A DNA stretch of 64,000 nt from assembly GCA_963855995.1 (NCBI GenBank), contig OY979729.1, positions 8,264,115 through 8,328,114 of the forward strand, written 5' to 3'. Below, piece by piece: positions 44,026 through 56,640 of the stretch; within the stretch, counting starts at the first letter, position 1; every line of letters begins with the position of its first letter. The position numbers and the translations under genes are program-made. Under the pieces are notes generated by a model, which saw only the letters and a program-made list of their open reading frames with translations, did not search any database and was not told the DNA's origin. Origin of the DNA: Muricea muricata. Lineage: Eukaryota; Cnidaria; Anthozoa; Malacalcyonacea; Plexauridae.

Positions 44026-44265
44026 GGGCCGGTTGTATCAAAGGCGTTTAGCTTAAACGGTGGATAAGTCAAAAATATGAAACAAGTTTCCATGTTGTAT
44101 AAACAAACCAGCTGAAGTTATTTGACCTGAGAAGAACAATTATATATAAAACTAAATATTTATTCTATTTCAACTCATAATTTCGGTTCCGTACTAGGTG
44201 TAAAACTGATTTTTAAATTTCACTTATCCACCGTTTAAGCTAAACGCCTTTGATACAACCGGCCC
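44026..44265. mobile_element. GGGCCGGTTGT MITE, right-arm copy
   Basis: Mirror of 38681-38920, with CAG at 44023-44025 and 44266-44268. An unoccupied relative of this site is at 54571-54573. Confidence 0.87.
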
Positions 44266-47200
44266 CAGGTTTATATTTACTCCGGAACAGTTAACACAAC
44301 GAAAAGCCCATGCCCATTCAGCTAAGGTTTTACGTTTGAAAATTCAATCAAAAACTCAGTCTAAGTGGGTTTAAGTAGCTAGAGATAACGTAATTTATCT
44401 TTTTATTTTGCTTTTTTGTTTATAACGTAATTTATTAGCTAAATGTATGGACTGCGAGGGTGTGCGCCGTGTGTAAGTTGCATGGGGTTAGGTTTATTAA
44501 AGGAATTAAAATTTTTGAAAGTATGCTTAAAAACCAAAATCTGTCGTCACTTCTAACAAAACAGTTAAGAGTAGGTTTCAACATCAACGAAATTGATCTA
44601 TACTATTAACTAAGAAAAATGCGAATTAAGTTTTATATTTTGCAAGCAAATTTTAAATAGAATTCTCACCTGTTTTTATGTACGAGCTTTTTCTGTTTAC
44701 GTTTGATCTAAAATATCCAAATAAATTGCATTTAAAATGCATACTTTACCGAAATTTTAACTCTTTTAATTTTCGAAATTGGGTGGCAGTCGGGATGGTG
44801 GTGGTGCATGCGGGTTTATCAGCTGTGAGTGACTGTGCGATGGTGAGGAAAGTGAAGGTAACGAATGGAATGCAGGAGCTTAGAACTGAGGAAGACAGCT
44901 TAGAACTGAGGCAGGTAGGCAGTTGGTAGGATCAGCGGGGGGCACTTGACATTTTGGCTTTGGGAATCAAATTTGCATGCTAAGTACTTAAGTCACTAAC
45001 GTTTGTTGTTTTAATTTGTTAGGTACGCGCGGCTGCTCTCTAGGGAAGATCAACTTAGCAATTGTATTAGCACTTGCAAAGTTGGTCTTCTCTTTGCCGG
45101 CTACCCCGGCCAGTTCTCCGAGTGCTACTTCCACCGTGAATAAGTAGAAGTACTTGTACTACATGTATAAGTACTTCTACTTAGGTGGAAGTGGCACTTG
45201 GGGAGCTGGCCGGGGTAGGGGGATTTTTTTTATTCAATTTCTCAATTCCCATGGGAATTGAATTTTTAATTAAAAAGGGGTCACACGTAAATTTTGTAAA
45301 CAATTTATTGAAAAAATTTGTAAAGATTACATACAATTTGAATAACAATAAAAAGAGATTAACTACCACACATTGTACTTATTAAAATAACAACAGAAGA
45401 AAACAGAACATGGCAGAGAGAACAATAACACAAGTGAATGAACAAAGTCCTAAAAAACTTGGGTCTTTTCAACGTAAGTAAATGTTTATACTTCAAAATA
45501 TATTATAACAATGAAACAACTTGAAGTGATAAATTTTGAGTGTTTTGCAAAGGTTTACCCAGCGTATAACGAGTTGTTTCACAATTACAAAGAAAAACAT
45601 GTGGCTCAAAACATGCAACTGATAGAGATGACGAGAAGGCTTAACAAGTCTAAGTAGAAAGGTTTTCAAAAGTTAGTCACATTTTTATAACCATATGTAA
45701 CTACCCTGTCAACTCTCCCAGTGGGAAGAACCGGAGTACCCGGAGAAAACCCACGAGTTTTGGCGGAGCGTTGACCAACGCTTTTTCAAATACAGCCAGC
45801 CTCACAGAAGAAAGGTATTTTTGTCAAAAGAAAAATATTATTTTTAATCAATTGTGCTTTTATAAGTCAGAAAAAATACATGCACGAATTACCAACGAAT
45901 TTTGATGGCTTTGAGACATGTAACGTGGGCACATAATTCTTCCTAAAAATACTTTTTTGTACTCGAAACAACCCTTCAAAACGTCGAAAAACAACGAAGA
46001 AACGATTTTTTTATAAATTCCAAATTGACCAAGCTGTAATGTTCGGAGCCACATTTTTCTTATTGCGTTTCTAACCTGACAATGTGAAATGCACTAAACA
46101 TTGCTACCTTTATTTTTTTTAACAAAAAATTCAAAAATACATAGAATAAAAACCAAGCATTTTTAGAATATTGTGTGTAGCACGACATTTTTCAGAAACC
46201 AATCTCTTACACTTTTCTTTGCATAACAGTGCATGCGATCTATTTTTCGCAAAAAAATACAAAGAAAGTCTCAGACATCTCATTTTTCTGGTGGGCACAA
46301 GAACAGAAGCTTTTTGTTCAAATTGTGATAATTTATTTGAGATAACTTTGGGCAAAATTCTGTTTTTCATTGAAAACAGCCGAAAAATCAATGCTTTGGC
46401 TTTGCCCAGCAACTAATGAAGTCACTCGATAGTGAAGTTGCTTTATATACAATTGATAGTTTCAGTGTTAAAGAGACCAAAATAAAAGTAGAAATACATA
46501 ACTTAGATTGATCTTGGATTGAAAAGTAAAAAATTTATTCGAAGAATCAATTTAAATTTAGTCTTTTTGGAAGGTACCATTGTCAGGTTAGGAACATATC
46601 TCTTTGAAGTATAAATTCATCTTTACTTACTTGTTGAAAAGACTATATTCAAGAGCCATGTAAACCTGTTTTCTTATATTATTATTACCACGCAAGTATT
46701 ACAAAGTGGAATATTTGAAATGTAAACTTGAACTGAAGCAAAGGAAATGCACATACAAATTCAGAAATATTTCAATTGCCAAAATACAAATTCACCACAA
46801 CCAAACAATATAAAAAGTTCCAGTAGGCAATATGTTGTAATTTTAATTAAGAAACTTATAAAGTAATAAATCATACAGGAAACACAAAAGAAATCATTTT
46901 CTCATCTTACAGAATCGGTATTTTCAAAATCACTTTGCTATAGATCTGATGTATAAAATTGACGAGTTTCACAAGCCATTTACAACATTCGCATCTGTGT
47001 ATGTCAGATATCTCGCCTTCAGCTTGGGTTTGTATATCCGATACAACCCGGTCACTTGTATTGTAAATAGTACAAATCAAAATTGTTATCAAATCAAAGT
47101 CTCAAACTAATTTAAATTATTCTACTCCATATAATGCCAGACAGTTTTACTTTTTCTCAGGAAAGACCTTATGTTCAACAAGGTAAATTTGGCATGTTAA

Positions 47201-48980
47201 TTAAGAAGTCTGTAAAATTTGAAATTGCATAGTATCAACTAAAAGCTTCATGTGACTTAAAACTTTTTCAAGTCGATGTAATACGAAGAACTCTGGTAAA
47301 GTATTTACTGTATCCAGGCATCAATAGAAAACTTTTAAAATTAAAAATTGTAGTTACTTATACTTATTATTGGCCAACATCTGTACTGCTTGTTTATCTA
47401 GAAAATCTGGCATACTGTCAATTTTTTTAGTCCAAGGAAACTTTTTTACTCTTAAATTCTTACATCTGCCACATCTTTTCTTTGCTAATAAAAAGAGCCC
47501 ACAGAATTTATTTGGCAAGTTGTGGTTTTCTTTTTCATTTAAGATATGTAATTAATTGATAAAGTTAAAGAACAACTGCATCAGTTCATCTCAATTCCAA
47601 ACAAGTTCCACTTTGTAAACAAAAGACAATATGCTAGCTTATTTTGTCCTTAATAAGTAGTTCATCTTAAAGTTTGAAAGTCAACATTCTAGTACAAAAT
47701 CACAAAGTCTGTATCTAAGATAAATTACCAGTAGTATAAAATATTACAAAGTATTTTTTTAACTTTAAAGGGTCCAATATAACATTGAGAACTATTGTGA
47801 TTTTCAAATGAACTTTCCAAACTTTCAAATGAACACTCAAAGCCAGCTTAAACAAAAGATGATTGAGATAGTAAACCAGGAAATAACATAGGTGTTGTAA
47901 TTTTTTATCAAAAATATGATATAGTGCATATAACAGAAACATTTCAATTAAAAAGTAGAAATATATTTCCTGTGGTTAGTTTTAATTGCTACATATATTG
48001 AAATTTTAGTATAATAATGGATGTTTTTGTTTCTGGCAAAGTCACCTCAATCTCCTTATGTTTAACCAACATTACAAAGTCAAATAATGACAAACACGAA
48101 TGATTAAACACAAATTTATATTTTAATGGGTAAAAATAAATATGTCCAAATTAGTATAATCATGCATATAGGTCTAGTAGGGTACCAATTTTTAGAAACA
48201 GAATTGTGTTGTTTAGAGGCATAACATATAAAATTGCTAGATTTGATATTTCAGTTTTTTAAGAAAGCCTTTTGTATGTGTTTTCATGAACTCTTGGGCC
48301 ATAATTCAATTGATTTGAACCAAATAAGATTCTAACTTTCTTTTAAAACACAGTTCATCATTATTTGACTTTTTCTAAGATTAAAATGCTTCTGGAGCAC
48401 ATGAGATTCCACGGTATGTGTACCCACAAAATAATCGTCAAATTAGGTGAGAATGAAACCGTCATGTCCAAAATTATACTGTCCCAAATTGTCCCATATT
48501 CAATATTGTACATGCAATATTCCAATACCTTTAACAATTTCATTTTTCATAATCTGAGAGTTGTTGAGAGGAGGTTAAGCATTTTGTCGATCTACAAACA
48601 AATTTCAAAGAATTCTATTGAAGATAGATAACTGAAATGGTAAACAAACTGCAAAAGATAACAATGCAAGTGGTTGTGTAAAAACTAAAGACCACGTAAA
48701 GTCGGCCATTCTGTACAGTGTTTGGATTTGACAGTTTGAATTTTAATTGCCTCAAGAAAAGTCTAAAAGGCATTAAAAACATAACATTCCTTGTTCTTTT
48801 TTAACATCCCGACCTTGCACGACTCCCACATCCTGCTCCGTCTCCTCCTATCCACCTCCCACCCTCAAGGCCCTGTCACACGGTGCAATTTTTCTTGCAC
48901 TTGTAACTGCTCCGTCTCCTTCTCTATCCACCTCTTACCCTTAAGGCCCTGTCACACGGTGCACTTTTCCTTGCATTCAC

Positions 48981-49217
48981 CGTAGCAAAAAAGATGGCGA
49001 CATGTCGATTTTACCAGAATGCATTGCAGGTATCAAGAAAGAATACGTGGGAAAAGATGACAAGAAGCAAAGCTACTGGATTGAAATTTTAACACAAGTG
49101 TGAAAATAACCTATTGTCTTCTGTCTGTTCTTCAAAAGACGTTAATTTGCCTTTTTAAACAATTTCAGACTGCCATGCACTCTGGTAAAATCGACATTTG
49201 CCATCTTTTTTGCTACA
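48981..49217. mobile_element. GTAGCAAAAAAGATGGC MITE, mirror of copy A
   Basis: Right-arm counterpart of 33729-33965. Confidence 0.75.
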
Positions 49218-49299
49218 GGGAAAATCTACTCTTAAGTAAATTTGTGACAAATGTTTGGTACGTTAAAAAACCCCAGCAAACTGTGATGGAAACTTGCAT

Positions 49300-50273
49300 C
49301 ACAGGTCACCCGGAATGCGTACAGTTCTAATATAGCGTTCAGTGGGACAGCATCTGTTACATAATGTATATATTAACACAAAGGTTGGCAAGTAAATACA
49401 AATTTGAACACTCGTACAAAATTTAAACCACAAAAAAATCTGCAAAAAGACTTCGATATTCATTTAAAAACATACACATATTGAGAAGACATACCTGAAA
49501 AGCATATACGTTGTATTTTTGTGTCAATTCAACATTTTTTACCCGACGAAATTCGTGAAAAGACATCAAATTTTTAGTTGATTTTCGCTAAAACTATGCG
49601 CGATGCCGGCTGCCTGCCTTACGTCACAGGAAAAAGCTCCCTGATTGGCCTGCTGAAAACTCAATTTTTTTACCGCGAAAGCTAAACCGGGGGGAGAAAT
49701 GTTAAAATTTTCAAAGAGCTACGCCAACGTTGCGGAGGGAAATTTGAAGTAAAAGCTTTTTTAAAAACAATATCTCAGTAACAACTGCAAACAACTGCGA
49801 AAAATTTTAAACTGAAGTGCTAAAGATGTGAAGAGGTGCAAAAGAAGAAGCATTGTATATTCATTGTACATTACGTAGCCCCCCGGTTTTGCTTTCGCGG
49901 TAAAAAAATTGAGTTTTCAGCAGGCCAATCAGGGAGCTTTTTCCTGTGACGTAAGGCAGGCAGCCGGCATCGCGCATAGTTTTAGCGAAAATCAACTAAA
50001 AATTTGACGACTTTTCGCGAATTTCGTCGGGTAAAAAATGTTGAATTGACACAAAAATACAACGTATATGCTTTTCAGGTATGTCTTCTCAATATGTGTA
50101 TGTTTTTAAATGAATATCGGAGTTTTTTTGCAGATTTTTTTGTGGTTTAAATTTTGTACGAGTGTTCAAATTTGTATTTACTTGCCAACCTTTGTGTTAA
50201 TATATACATTATGTAACAGATGCTGTCCCACTGAACGCTATATTAGCACTGTACGCATTCCGGGTGACCTGTG
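49300..50273. mobile_element. 974-bp inverted-repeat element, right-arm copy
   Basis: Mirror of 32673-33646 with the same termini and flanking duplication (CTTGCAT). Confidence 0.85.
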
Positions 50274-53144
50274 CTTGCATTTGCCAATTTTACATCTCCC
50301 AATAGTAGAATTGCATTTCAAGTTGCAAGAAAAATTGCATTGTGACAGGACCTTTATTCTCCAGTGTTCCCGCCAACCTGCTCCCACCATTAGATGGAAA
50401 GTCCTTTTTTCACTACATTTTAGTAATTAGGCTACCCCCCTCCTCTCACAAGTCTGTAATCGCCTGACGAAATCAATTGGTCGACAGTCCAAGGCATGTT
50501 TTGTAATCAAAATTCACAAAATTAAAATTAAATTGCCTTTTTTCAATAAATTTGAACCAGAACCAACTCTATACATAGAACTGTCTCAGCATACTTTCTT
50601 CGACAATCTCAACAATTCAAGACCTCATTCAGTTTCTATAGCGGATTTCATGGTATTATTATCGAACCAACTTCAACTGAAAACGGTAGCCTTAATCTTA
50701 CATGCGACCATAGCCATGCTTGGAAAGCACAAACTTACAATACTCGAAAATTGTACTTATTTCCAGTCTGATCTCTCAAAAATCGATCTCTATGCACAAT
50801 CTAAGTACTTTGCTACAAATAATGATAGAAAATAAAGCATATTACCTTAAAACAAAGTTAGGATGCATGAAAATTTAGAGGACTTTCAAGGAGCAAAATC
50901 TTCGAGCTAGAGAAAAATTTTGAAAAAATAGTATTCGGAAAATCTTCGAGCAGCGTCGGAAACCGACGAATTCCGAGGAACGCCGAAACTACCACTTTGT
51001 GTCGACATGCTCCGAGCAAGTTCCTTGTTCCTGATTCAGAAGAAGCTGTATCACACATCAGATATATACAGATAGGGAACTCGCACTCAATAACCTCAAT
51101 TTTTGTGTCCCCGTGCTCACGTCATTCCACGCGCCACGCAAATTGCTCTGGCAAGTGTCGTTCGTCGTGTTTTCAGTCAAAAGCATAGGAAAAACGCCGT
51201 TCGAAAGTACAAAAATGAATATTTTTGCGAAGTTCCTTCACCGATCTTCATTTTGTATGTATGTAGATATTTCAGTAGAATTTGCGTTTGATTCTTGTGT
51301 AGAAATTTCTAAATTTCCTTAAAAGTAGGAATAAACCAGAAAATGACGGAAACACGCTCTCAAAACTTCACCGCGACACATCGCTGGAATTTGTCGTTTT
51401 AAAGCATTTTGCATGAGAATCTTTGCACGTAAAACCTTCTTGCGGTTTAGATGTTCTAGCATGCACGTTTAAATGCGTGTTTTGTTGACACATTTCGCTA
51501 GAAATTGAGATTAAACCGTGTTTAGGTCGGCTCACGCGGTTTGTGCCAGCGGTATCACCCATGAGCGCTGCACCGACTTCTGACACCGAAAAAAAAACAA
51601 AAAAAAAAAAAAAAAAAAAACAGAAACGGGGCGAATTTAAAACTCCGCCTCGCCTACGGCAGGCGGAGTAATTAGACTTACATAATTCCGTGGAATTTGG
51701 ACAAGAAGACCAGAATCTCCATATAGGAAAAACCTAAGTTAAAATATTTCGGTAGATAAATTTCTCTTGTTTGTATTTCTCTTTCCATAGCCTTCCATGC
51801 CATTTTCATCATCACAGTTGATCGTGTTACGTTATCGAGATGATGAAGAAATGCTCCTCGGCATTTTTAAAATTTGCAACATGTAGGCTGTGTTGTTTCT
51901 GATAATGCTATGCGCAGGCTACATTATTTTCAATAATGCTTTTGGTATATCAGCCCTGATAAATTCCATGCAATTAAAATAGACCGCCAACGTTTTTATA
52001 ATGAACGTGAAATACTCTCCAGATTCGTTAATATAACGCAGAGTGGAAGCAAAACGTTTTGACGAGAAATACACCAGGTGGAAATCGTGTACATGTAAGC
52101 ACTGAACTGTATGTAAGCAACTCCAAGAAAAAAAACACAAGAAAAAAAAACGCAATACAAAATGGCAGAATTTGAAGGCATCTTTGGTATCATTTCCAGT
52201 TCCCTACCGCTCGCGGGCAAATATATTTATTTACTTAATTTGTACATGTACATTTTTTATTTCCTGCAGCAATCTGATTTGCTACAGCAGCTAACCTGGC
52301 GGCTTTTTATAAAAGAAATTACTTAGTACAAAAAATTAGGCAAAAATATATTGGCTAATGTTGACAATTTAAAAAAAAAAACAATACCTTAACGCCTGAA
52401 AATTTGGCTTCTAACACTTGGACTAGGATATTTCTGAAAACAAAACAAAATGATATGTAGGATTGAACGTTTTTCAAAAATTAGTTTCGTAATTAAACCT
52501 ACTTAGATGAAGCATTTTGTCATTATTCTGTCGTTCTACTCTTAAAATAGGTTGAGTCTAGGTTTACTAATTGTATTCCATAATTATAATCTTGATCATT
52601 TGTCAAAACAAGAAGGAAATATGACTTGACATTCTAATTCCTGGAGAATATACTATTTATTTGTTTCCTAGTCACATGTAATTTGATTCATACATGCATG
52701 AAAATCAGTATTATTGTTATATTTTTGTCCATTTTTAATTTCCACGGGAATACAGCTTGCTTTGTTTTGATTATGGCGAGACTTGACTATAATGAATCCT
52801 CTTTGATTATTAATATGATAAGTAAACTTGGTGCCTTTAGATTTGTTTTCGTAAGCAGGAACAATAGACCGACCCCGCATTTATTGTTCTCCCTCCCTAG
52901 TTACTGTTGCTACGTCGGACAAGCTAAAATTTGTTTTCGATATACAGCGCGGAAAAAACCCCGATTGTTAAAAATTTTCAAATGTCGGTCCTATAATCAA
53001 GCATTCTAAAGGTACATTTGCAAAAGAATCGATAACAGCTTGAACTTCTTATAAATTTAAGTTTGTTGATCGGACATTCTGTATTCCATTGGGAAAACCA
53101 CCCATTGTTTTGCCGGTCAACCAAGCATAGCCGGGATCGGTCTA

Positions 53145-53525
53145 CAGGGTGTCCCAAAAAACCCCTAAAACTATTGAAAATGATCTATTGTAAGAATTCC
53201 AATGGCTAGCACTAAATTGAACCCACGAGTGGATAAACTATTGACATAACCGTCATAATTAATAGTAATTATTTAACAATACTCAGTGTTAACCATTTTT
53301 ATGCCAGACAAAAAAACTAAACCTACGAGTGCATATTAAAAATGCAATCAAATTTTATGCATGGGTTATTTTAATTAGCCTATTCAATTTGGTTTTTATC
53401 AATATTCCCATGAGCAAAACAAACGTACTTTACACAGATATTTTAATTTTTTAACAAGAGCTAGGGCATTCAAATGTTAACAATAGGTGATTTCAATAGT
53501 TTTTGGGGTTTTTTGGGACACCCTG
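53145..53525. mobile_element. CAGGGTGTCCC MITE, mirror of copy 1
   Basis: The right-arm counterpart of 29423-29803, with the same TA flanks. Confidence 0.85.
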
Positions 53526-53626
53526 TATTGAACAAGACATTGTTTGTGTGCTGTATTCCCATGGGAATTAACAATGCGCAAAAAAAGACAGGGCTTACAA
53601 AAAAAGCAAACTATTGAAATGATCTA

Positions 53627-53993
53627 CAGGGTGTCCCAAAAAAACCCCAAAAACTATTGAAAATGATCTATTGTCAACATTTCAATGCCCTAGCACTTGT
53701 TAAAGAATTAAAATATCTTTGTAAAGTACGTTTGTTTTGCTCATGGGAATTTACATTTGTAAATTGTTTTTTCTAAATCAAATAACCATGCATAAAATTT
53801 GATTGCATTTCTAATATGCACTCGTAGGTTTAGTTTTTTGTCTGGCATAAAAATGGTTAGCACTGAGTATTACTATCAATTATGACGGTTATGTCAATAC
53901 TTTATCCACTCGTGGGTTCAATTTAGTGCTAGGCATTGAAATTCTAACAATACATCATTTTCAATAGTTTTTGGGGTTTTTTGGGACACCCTG
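53627..53993. mobile_element. CAGGGTGTCCC MITE, independent copy
   Basis: Same termini and flanking TA but diverged inside (367 bp). It starts 40 bases beyond the outer end of the right arm. Confidence 0.82.
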
Positions 53994-54116
53994 TATTGTT
54001 AAAATGTCAAAGGCCTATGATGACCTAGCACTAATAAGATGTATAGAGAGTGCACAATATTGACAGGGCGAATCTATTGGGTTTAAGAACCCATGAGTTT
54101 AATTCGTTTTGTCTAA

Positions 54117-54243
54117 GGTCTGTTTCAAACGTCGAATTTTGCATGCATCTAATCAATTCAAACAATAAATGGGATGGCTATCCTCGTTAGCTATTGTTTG
54201 AATTGCATTAGATGCATGTAAAATTCAACGTTTGAAACAGGCC
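54117..54243. mobile_element. Fold-back MITE with TAA flanks, 127 bp
   Basis: GGTCTGTTTCAAACGTCGAA ... mirrored to ...CGTTTGAAACAGGCC, TAA on both sides (54114-54116, 54244-54246). A 3-bp TWA duplication and GG(Y)C ends fit PIF/Harbinger-type MITEs. Confidence 0.75.
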
Positions 54244-54254
54244 TAACATCGGCA

Positions 54255-54730
54255 CCATGTGCGCAAATGAAGGCGTTTCGGTTAAATAAATACGAGAATA
54301 GAAAGTAATCTTCAATGAGTTATGTATAAACAAACGTTAGCCGGTTTTGTCTATTGCTATTGTCTTAAAATTTGGACCAAAAAATAACTATACTATGCTG
54401 TACTGTATAGGGAAATTAAATATTGCATGTCAACTACAACTAAGGGTTCAAATTCCCGTAGATGAGTCTTAATAAAAAAATCTTTAGTTCGTGTTTCAAG
54501 TTTAAAATTGCTTGTTATCTTTGCATAATTCTCATGCTTATTTGACCCAGCCTTAGACCTTGGTAAGTATCAGGTTTATATTTACTTCCGACCAGTTGAC
54601 ACAACGAAAAGCTCACGCGCTTTCAGCTAAGATTCAACATAAGAAAATCCAATCAAACACTCAGTCTTAGTGGGTTTAACGTAATTTATCTTTTATTTTG
54701 CTTTTTTGTTATCAGTCATAACGTATTATA
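54255..54730 (+). repeat. Module M continuation outside the right arm
   Basis: CAAATGAAGGCGTTTCGGTT, CTTATTTGACCCAGCCTTAG, GGTAAGTATCAGGTTTATAT and GTTGACACAACGAAAAGC match 43840-44430 with divergence. It lacks the MITE found at 44026-44265. Confidence 0.75.
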
Positions 54731-54734
54731 TAAT

Positions 54735-55200
54735 ACCTCATTAAATTCTGGTCGTTTGATTGGTTGATTATGGTCACGTGACATTAAATAAAAAGTTCCA
54801 TTTTCCAAGAGTGCAATGAAAAACGTTCCATTGCACTCCTAGGAGTGCGATAGTTCTTTCCATTGCACTCTCACAATTCGCATCCGTCAAAAAGCTCTTC
54901 GTATGGTCTTCGTAGTTTACTTTAGGCTGGTTTCGGTCTTGAGATGAATGCGAAATAATCCTAATACTAAAATACGACGCAAATGCGTGTTTTTTAAAAT
55001 GTCGAATAAATTGGTTTTAAGAAACGATAGTCTGGTATTATAAAAAACAAATAATGAATGTTTTTATTCGTTCAATAGTAAGAATATTTTTATTTGGTGA
55101 AAGATTGATTGTTCCGAGATCTTTCAGCTCATGAAAATATTCTTACCATTGCACTCATAAACATTCATTATTTGTATAATGGACAATTTGCACAATAGAC
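54735..55200. other. Palindrome-rich AT DNA (possible MITE)
   Basis: Contains several mirrored blocks, e.g. TTCCATTGCACTCCTAGGAG and AAGAATATTTT / AAAATATTCTT. Element ends are not clear. Confidence 0.4.
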
Positions 55201-55765
55201 TAACGATCTATCTGGGCAAAAAGAACAAAATCTTTTACAGCTAGAAAGAGGATCCTAAGGTTAGTAGAATTGCAAAGTTCGGTGGTGAAATGTTGTAAAA
55301 TGCGGAAAATATAGCCTTGTGAAGTTTGCAAATTTTGTATATATTTGTATTAAGCGCGGAAAAAGTTACTATTTTCGCGGTAATTTTAGCTCAAAAATGG
55401 TAACTTTTAAACCTAGAAACATACTTTCAAAATGCTTTTTTCTCAATGTAACAAATTTATAATTTAAGTAAATGTTTTTTCCTTTGAAAGACTAGACCAT
55501 ATCTATTCAGCAACATTGGATGTTAGTTAAGGCCAAACAAAAAAAATGTTGTGTTTCCGGTAACCCGACCGACCCAAATTTTTTTTGTTGACTCTAAATT
55601 TTTTTTATTTTTAATTTGCAATTTAAAGAAGTTTATGTTTAAAAAAAATAGAATCGATAGAATTAGAGAATAGGAAGCTTTTTTATCAAGCGAATTTCGT
55701 TGTACAACGACAGGAAGTCGATATTTTACGATAGATTCACGATTGACTGCGTTAGAAGAATGTAA

Positions 55766-56041
55766 ACGGAAAACCATACGTTGTCACGCGCAAGATTATT
55801 TAGTTTAACGATACCAAAATGCAGTCACAATGAGAATGGCACGAATAAAATTACTAGCGTGGACAATGAACAAACCGTCAAGGAAATTTTCAACGCCCAC
55901 CTCGGGCAATTGTCATTCAACAGCGACGAGTTTACAATAACGGCAAAGTGTGCTATTTCAGAACACGAGTCGGCATGGCACGAAGTCGATTTCTTAACGA
56001 CTGTGTACGAATACTTGAAATATTTCCTGTCAAGTTCATAA
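55766..56041 (+). CDS. Unidentified open frame inside the transposon
   Basis: 91 open codons ending TAA, without an ATG near the start (a possible acceptor TTATTTAG lies at about 55795-55802). Composition looks protein-like (NENGTNKITSVDNEQ ... HEVDFLTTVYEYLKYFL). I do not recognise it. It may be a captured exon or a remnant of a transposon protein. Confidence 0.35.
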   Translation, partial: TENHTLSRARLFSLTIPKCSHNENGTNKITSVDNEQTVKEIFNAHLGQLSFNSDEFTITAKCAISEHESAWHEVDFLTTVYEYLKYFLSSS

Positions 56042-56241
56042 AGTTTCTATGTGAGAGAAAAGAACCACCAAGACCTTCAAGGACGTTGGTATAGCGAAAT
56101 GCTTAATTTAACGTCCTTTTATGTTTTGAAAACTCTCTTTGACTTTGTGTGGTTGTGAATGAGATTATTTTTATGGTTAGTTGTCGTTTAGCATCCACAA
56201 AACCGTTTCTTACGACCCAATAAAAAATAATGGCGACGCAA

Positions 56242-56640
56242 TGGACCTTTCCCCTTTTACATGAAATTTTGAGAAAATTCAAAATAGGCAAAAATATCAC
56301 CACAGCTTGAAAGAGCATTTTAAGTTTAGTAAGATTGCGAAGTTTGGTTGTGAAATGTTGTAAACTGTAGAAAATATAGCCTTGCGAAGTTGGCAAATTT
56401 TGTATATATTTGTATTACGGGCGGAAAAGTGATAATCAGTTGATACTCTTGATTATCATTTTCCTACGCGTAATACAAATGTATAATTTGCCAAATTTGC
56501 AAGGCTATATTTTCTACAGTTTACGACATTTCACAACCAAACTTCGCAACTTTAGTAAACTTGGGATGCTCTTTCAAGCTATGATGATATTTTTGCCTAT
56601 TTCGATTTTTTCAAAATTTTGTCTTAAAGGGGAAAGGTCC
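56242..56640. mobile_element. Fold-back family F, copy 2
   Basis: GGACCTTTCCCCTTTTACA ... GGCAAAAATATC ... AAGGCTATATTTTCTACAG mirrored about 56440, ending GGGGAAAGGTCC. Sibling of 19995-20337, nested within 55531-56769. Confidence 0.7.

Larger units (their letters stand above)
42985..53587. repeat. Giant inverted repeat, right arm, 10.6 kb
   Basis: Reverse complement of 29361-39961, starting GTCATTTCGTG and ending GCGCAAAAAAAG. Every element of the left arm reappears in mirror order. No gene recognised; 45220-48980 is unassigned AT-rich DNA. Confidence 0.93.

Noticed and set aside
30068..53009. Many 60-110 codon frames inside the giant inverted arms
   Set aside because: Each occurs twice only because the arms are duplicated; none has a domain, splice signals or typical codon use.
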